From Clostridium bornimense (GTDB taxonomy: Bacteria > Bacillota > Clostridia > Clostridiales > Clostridiaceae), in assembly GCF_000577895.1 (NCBI RefSeq), contig NZ_HG917868.1, forward strand, positions 2,728,001 to 2,792,000: a stretch of DNA of 64,000 nucleotides, written 5' to 3'. Position 1 is the first letter of the stretch; every line of letters starts with the position of its first letter. A program made the translations under genes and the position numbers. Below the pieces are notes generated by a model. That model did no database searches and was not told where the DNA came from. It worked only from the letters and a program-made list of their open reading frames with translations. Below are positions 62,552 through 64,000 of this stretch, piece by piece.

Positions 62552-62917
62552 ATGAATTCTTCTAAAAATATACTAGTATACGGGGTAGAACCTAGTAAGA
62601 TATTATTTCTTAATAGTTTTTTTAGTAAAAATCGCTTACCATCTTGTAATTGCATAGATGATTCTATGGAAAACATGATTATGTCCGATATACTAAAAGA
62701 TGCTTCTAAGAATACTAAATGTTCTAGCTCTAAACAATCTATAATAATATTCAATAATCTTTCACAAGTAGAGATGTCCACAGCTATTGCCTTAATAAAA
62801 AAAGTATTAAAACCTAAGCCAATATTTGCATCAATAACACCAAATTCAATAACTTGGACATTTGCTCAATTGAAAGAAGAATTAATAAATGAAAAAAAAT
62901 TTTTTGAAGGTAAATAA
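62552..62917 (+). CDS. DUF3783-like protein
   Basis: 121 residues. The N-terminal part reads KNILVYGVEPSKILFLNSFF, and the C-terminal part carries KPIFASITPNSITWTFAQLKEELINEKKFF, a pattern of the DUF3783 family. Function unknown. Start: ATG at 62552, seven bases after GGAG, ten bases after the cyclophilin stop; two bases separate it from the XRE gene. Confidence 0.65.
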   Translation: MNSSKNILVYGVEPSKILFLNSFFSKNRLPSCNCIDDSMENMIMSDILKDASKNTKCSSSKQSIIIFNNLSQVEMSTAIALIKKVLKPKPIFASITPNSITWTFAQLKEELINEKKFFEGK

Positions 62918-62919
62918 CA

Positions 62920-63606
62920 ATGAGTAGAATTGGGGAAAAAATTAAAAATCTTAGAAATAAAAAAGGTCTAACACAAAAGCAACTTAGTAAAAAACTTGGT
63001 GTTTCTGAATCATTTATAAATGACATAGAGCTTGGAAGAAAAATAATAAACGAATCACTTATGTCTAAACTTACAAAAGTTTTAGGTGAAGATTTAAATG
63101 ACTTAACTTTATCTAATGATACACCTAGTGAACCTATAAATAAAGTTAATACCTCTGAATTTATGTCTCAAAAAAATAAACAATCTAAAGAAACACCAAT
63201 AAACTCAATATGGACTGATGCTCTTAGTTCTGTTGTTAAATCAGTTCCTGTTTATAATTATGAATTAAAGACTCTATCTACAATTCCTAGAGTTGTAAAT
63301 AATAATAAAATTGAAAACTTCAATAGCGATAAAGTATTTTATCTTATTATAGAAGATACTGATTTATCAGAATATAGAATTGAAAAAGGCGATAAAGGAT
63401 TTTTAGTAAAAATAGGTGAACTAGAAAATAATTCTTTATGCTTCATTGAATATAAAAACCAGCGTTCTATAAAATACATTAAGAACTTAGGCAATGGTAA
63501 ATATCTTTTATTATCTAAGGGCGGAAAATTTTCCGAAACAGTAGATAAAAAAAATATAAAGCCTTTAGGAAAGCTAATAAATATAGAATTTAATTTTAAG
63601 GACTAA
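62920..63606 (+). CDS. XRE-family regulator with an S24-like C-terminal domain
   Basis: 228 residues. Residues 1-~65 are a Cro/CI helix-turn-helix (IGEKIKNLRNKKGLTQKQLSKKLGVSESFINDIELGR). Residues ~135-225 follow the LexA/CI peptidase S24 pattern: VFYLIIEDTDLSEYRIEKGDKG, SLCFIEYKN, SIKYIKNLGNGKYLL. The usual nucleophile Ser of the DSM motif reads Thr (DTD), while the Lys (SIKY) is kept, so self-cleavage is doubtful. It may be a dimerisation module. Target genes unknown. Confidence 0.78.
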   Translation: MSRIGEKIKNLRNKKGLTQKQLSKKLGVSESFINDIELGRKIINESLMSKLTKVLGEDLNDLTLSNDTPSEPINKVNTSEFMSQKNKQSKETPINSIWTDALSSVVKSVPVYNYELKTLSTIPRVVNNNKIENFNSDKVFYLIIEDTDLSEYRIEKGDKGFLVKIGELENNSLCFIEYKNQRSIKYIKNLGNGKYLLLSKGGKFSETVDKKNIKPLGKLINIEFNFKD

Positions 63607-63627
63607 CATTTGATAATGTTAGTCCTT
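63598..63627 (+). terminator. Terminator overlapping the XRE stop codon
   Basis: AAGGACTAACATT / AATGTTAGTCCTT perfect 13-bp stem with a TGAT loop; the TAA stop lies in the left arm. ATTCTATATTCTT follows. Confidence 0.75.
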
Positions 63628-63844
63628 ATTCTATATTCTTCTTTTTATCTATTACCATTATTTGTAAATTGATGATTTATTTTGTTTAATTTTTCTATAA
63701 TTAATATTTATCTTCTTTACATAATTTACTTTTTTACTTTATATATTTACTGTATAATAATTATTATCACATACAAATTTATTCATAATTGGTAAATATT
63801 ATAAAATCTATATATTTTTGCCAATGCAATAGGAGGGTTTTTAT

Positions 63845-64000
63845 ATGACAAAAAAGGAAATTCTGGCAATGATTCTTGCTGGAGGGCAGGGTAGTCGACT
63901 CGGGATCCTTACTAAAAGAGTAGCTAAGCCAGCGGTACCATTCGGTGGCAAATATAGAATTATAGATTTTGCTCTTAGTAATTGTTCTAACTCTGGCATT
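63845..64000 (+). CDS. glgC: Glucose-1-phosphate adenylyltransferase, N-terminal part
   Basis: First 52 residues only; the gene leaves the window. It reads [20 protein letters not shown] and then [21 protein letters not shown], the nucleotide-binding start of ADP-glucose pyrophosphorylase, the first step of glycogen synthesis. AGGAGG precedes the ATG, and a TATAAT box is at 63753-63758. Confidence 0.93.
   Translation, partial: MTKKEILAMILAGGQGSRLGILTKRVAKPAVPFGGKYRIIDFALSNCSNSGI

Overview
The window is AT-rich, spore-former chromosome that fits Clostridium sensu stricto (family Clostridiaceae). The evidence is the two classic Firmicutes housekeeping clusters, many sporulation genes (spoIIE, yabP, yabQ, spoVB, spoVT, spoVG, cot genes, csp/sleC), strong AGGAGG ribosome sites, and coding dense on both strands. 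I cannot name the species. No prophage, IS element, rRNA operon or CRISPR array is visible.

Layout. 1-15,250 is the near-origin cluster read on the minus strand: pth, mfd, prsA, spoVT, spoVB, mazG, hup, an S4 RNA-binding gene, yabP, yabQ, divIC, an S1-domain gene, a four-gene tRNA operon (Leu, fMet, Met, Leu), spoIIE and the start of tilS. 15,281-18,416 is a response regulator/histidine kinase/HtrA-like operon. 18,622-21,553 is pantothenate synthesis (panG-like, panB, panC, panD). 21,897-25,592 is purR, spoVG, glmU, prs, with murC divergent. 27,649 is a lone tRNA-Pro. 28,039-36,851 holds a CLC-family transporter, an ATC-hydrolase-like protein, a radical SAM/DUF4130 DNA-repair pair behind a LexA-like box, a TraB/GumN protein, a MATE exporter and two PHP phosphoesterases. 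37,000-37,740 holds a tandem duplication of a 33-residue peptide gene. 38,801-42,709 is the trehalose operon treB-treC-treR. 43,142-53,786 is mixed: coat proteins, ABC-F, an rRNA methyltransferase, a MutS-like membrane ATPase, a GalT-like protein, ComB, a radical SAM protein, a lipoprotein and a YkvI-like transporter. 53,877-58,805 is the germination pair sleC and a double-subtilase Csp. 58,890-64,000 holds HD-GYP, murI, a DUF4325 protein, a cyclophilin, a DUF3783 protein, an XRE regulator and the start of glgC.

The most unusual item is the pair of 33-residue genes at 37,068 and 37,456. Each has two direct repeats with a 21-bp period (the geometry of LytTR-type regulators such as AgrA, ComE and VirR), the same 58-bp gap to a promoter with a good -10 and a poor -35, and a terminator whose stem covaries while its 10-nt C-rich loop is identical. 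This looks like a duplicated, regulator-controlled small-protein or dual-function RNA locus.

A second layer is a set of dispersed short repeats in intergenic spaces: at least seven terminator-like hairpins with a GCTATCGC/GCGATAGC stem, five GAAATTC-N5-GAATTTC palindromes, and TGTGCCY heptamers, one of which has expanded to ten tandem copies at a stop codon and another of which forms the 3' end of a gene.
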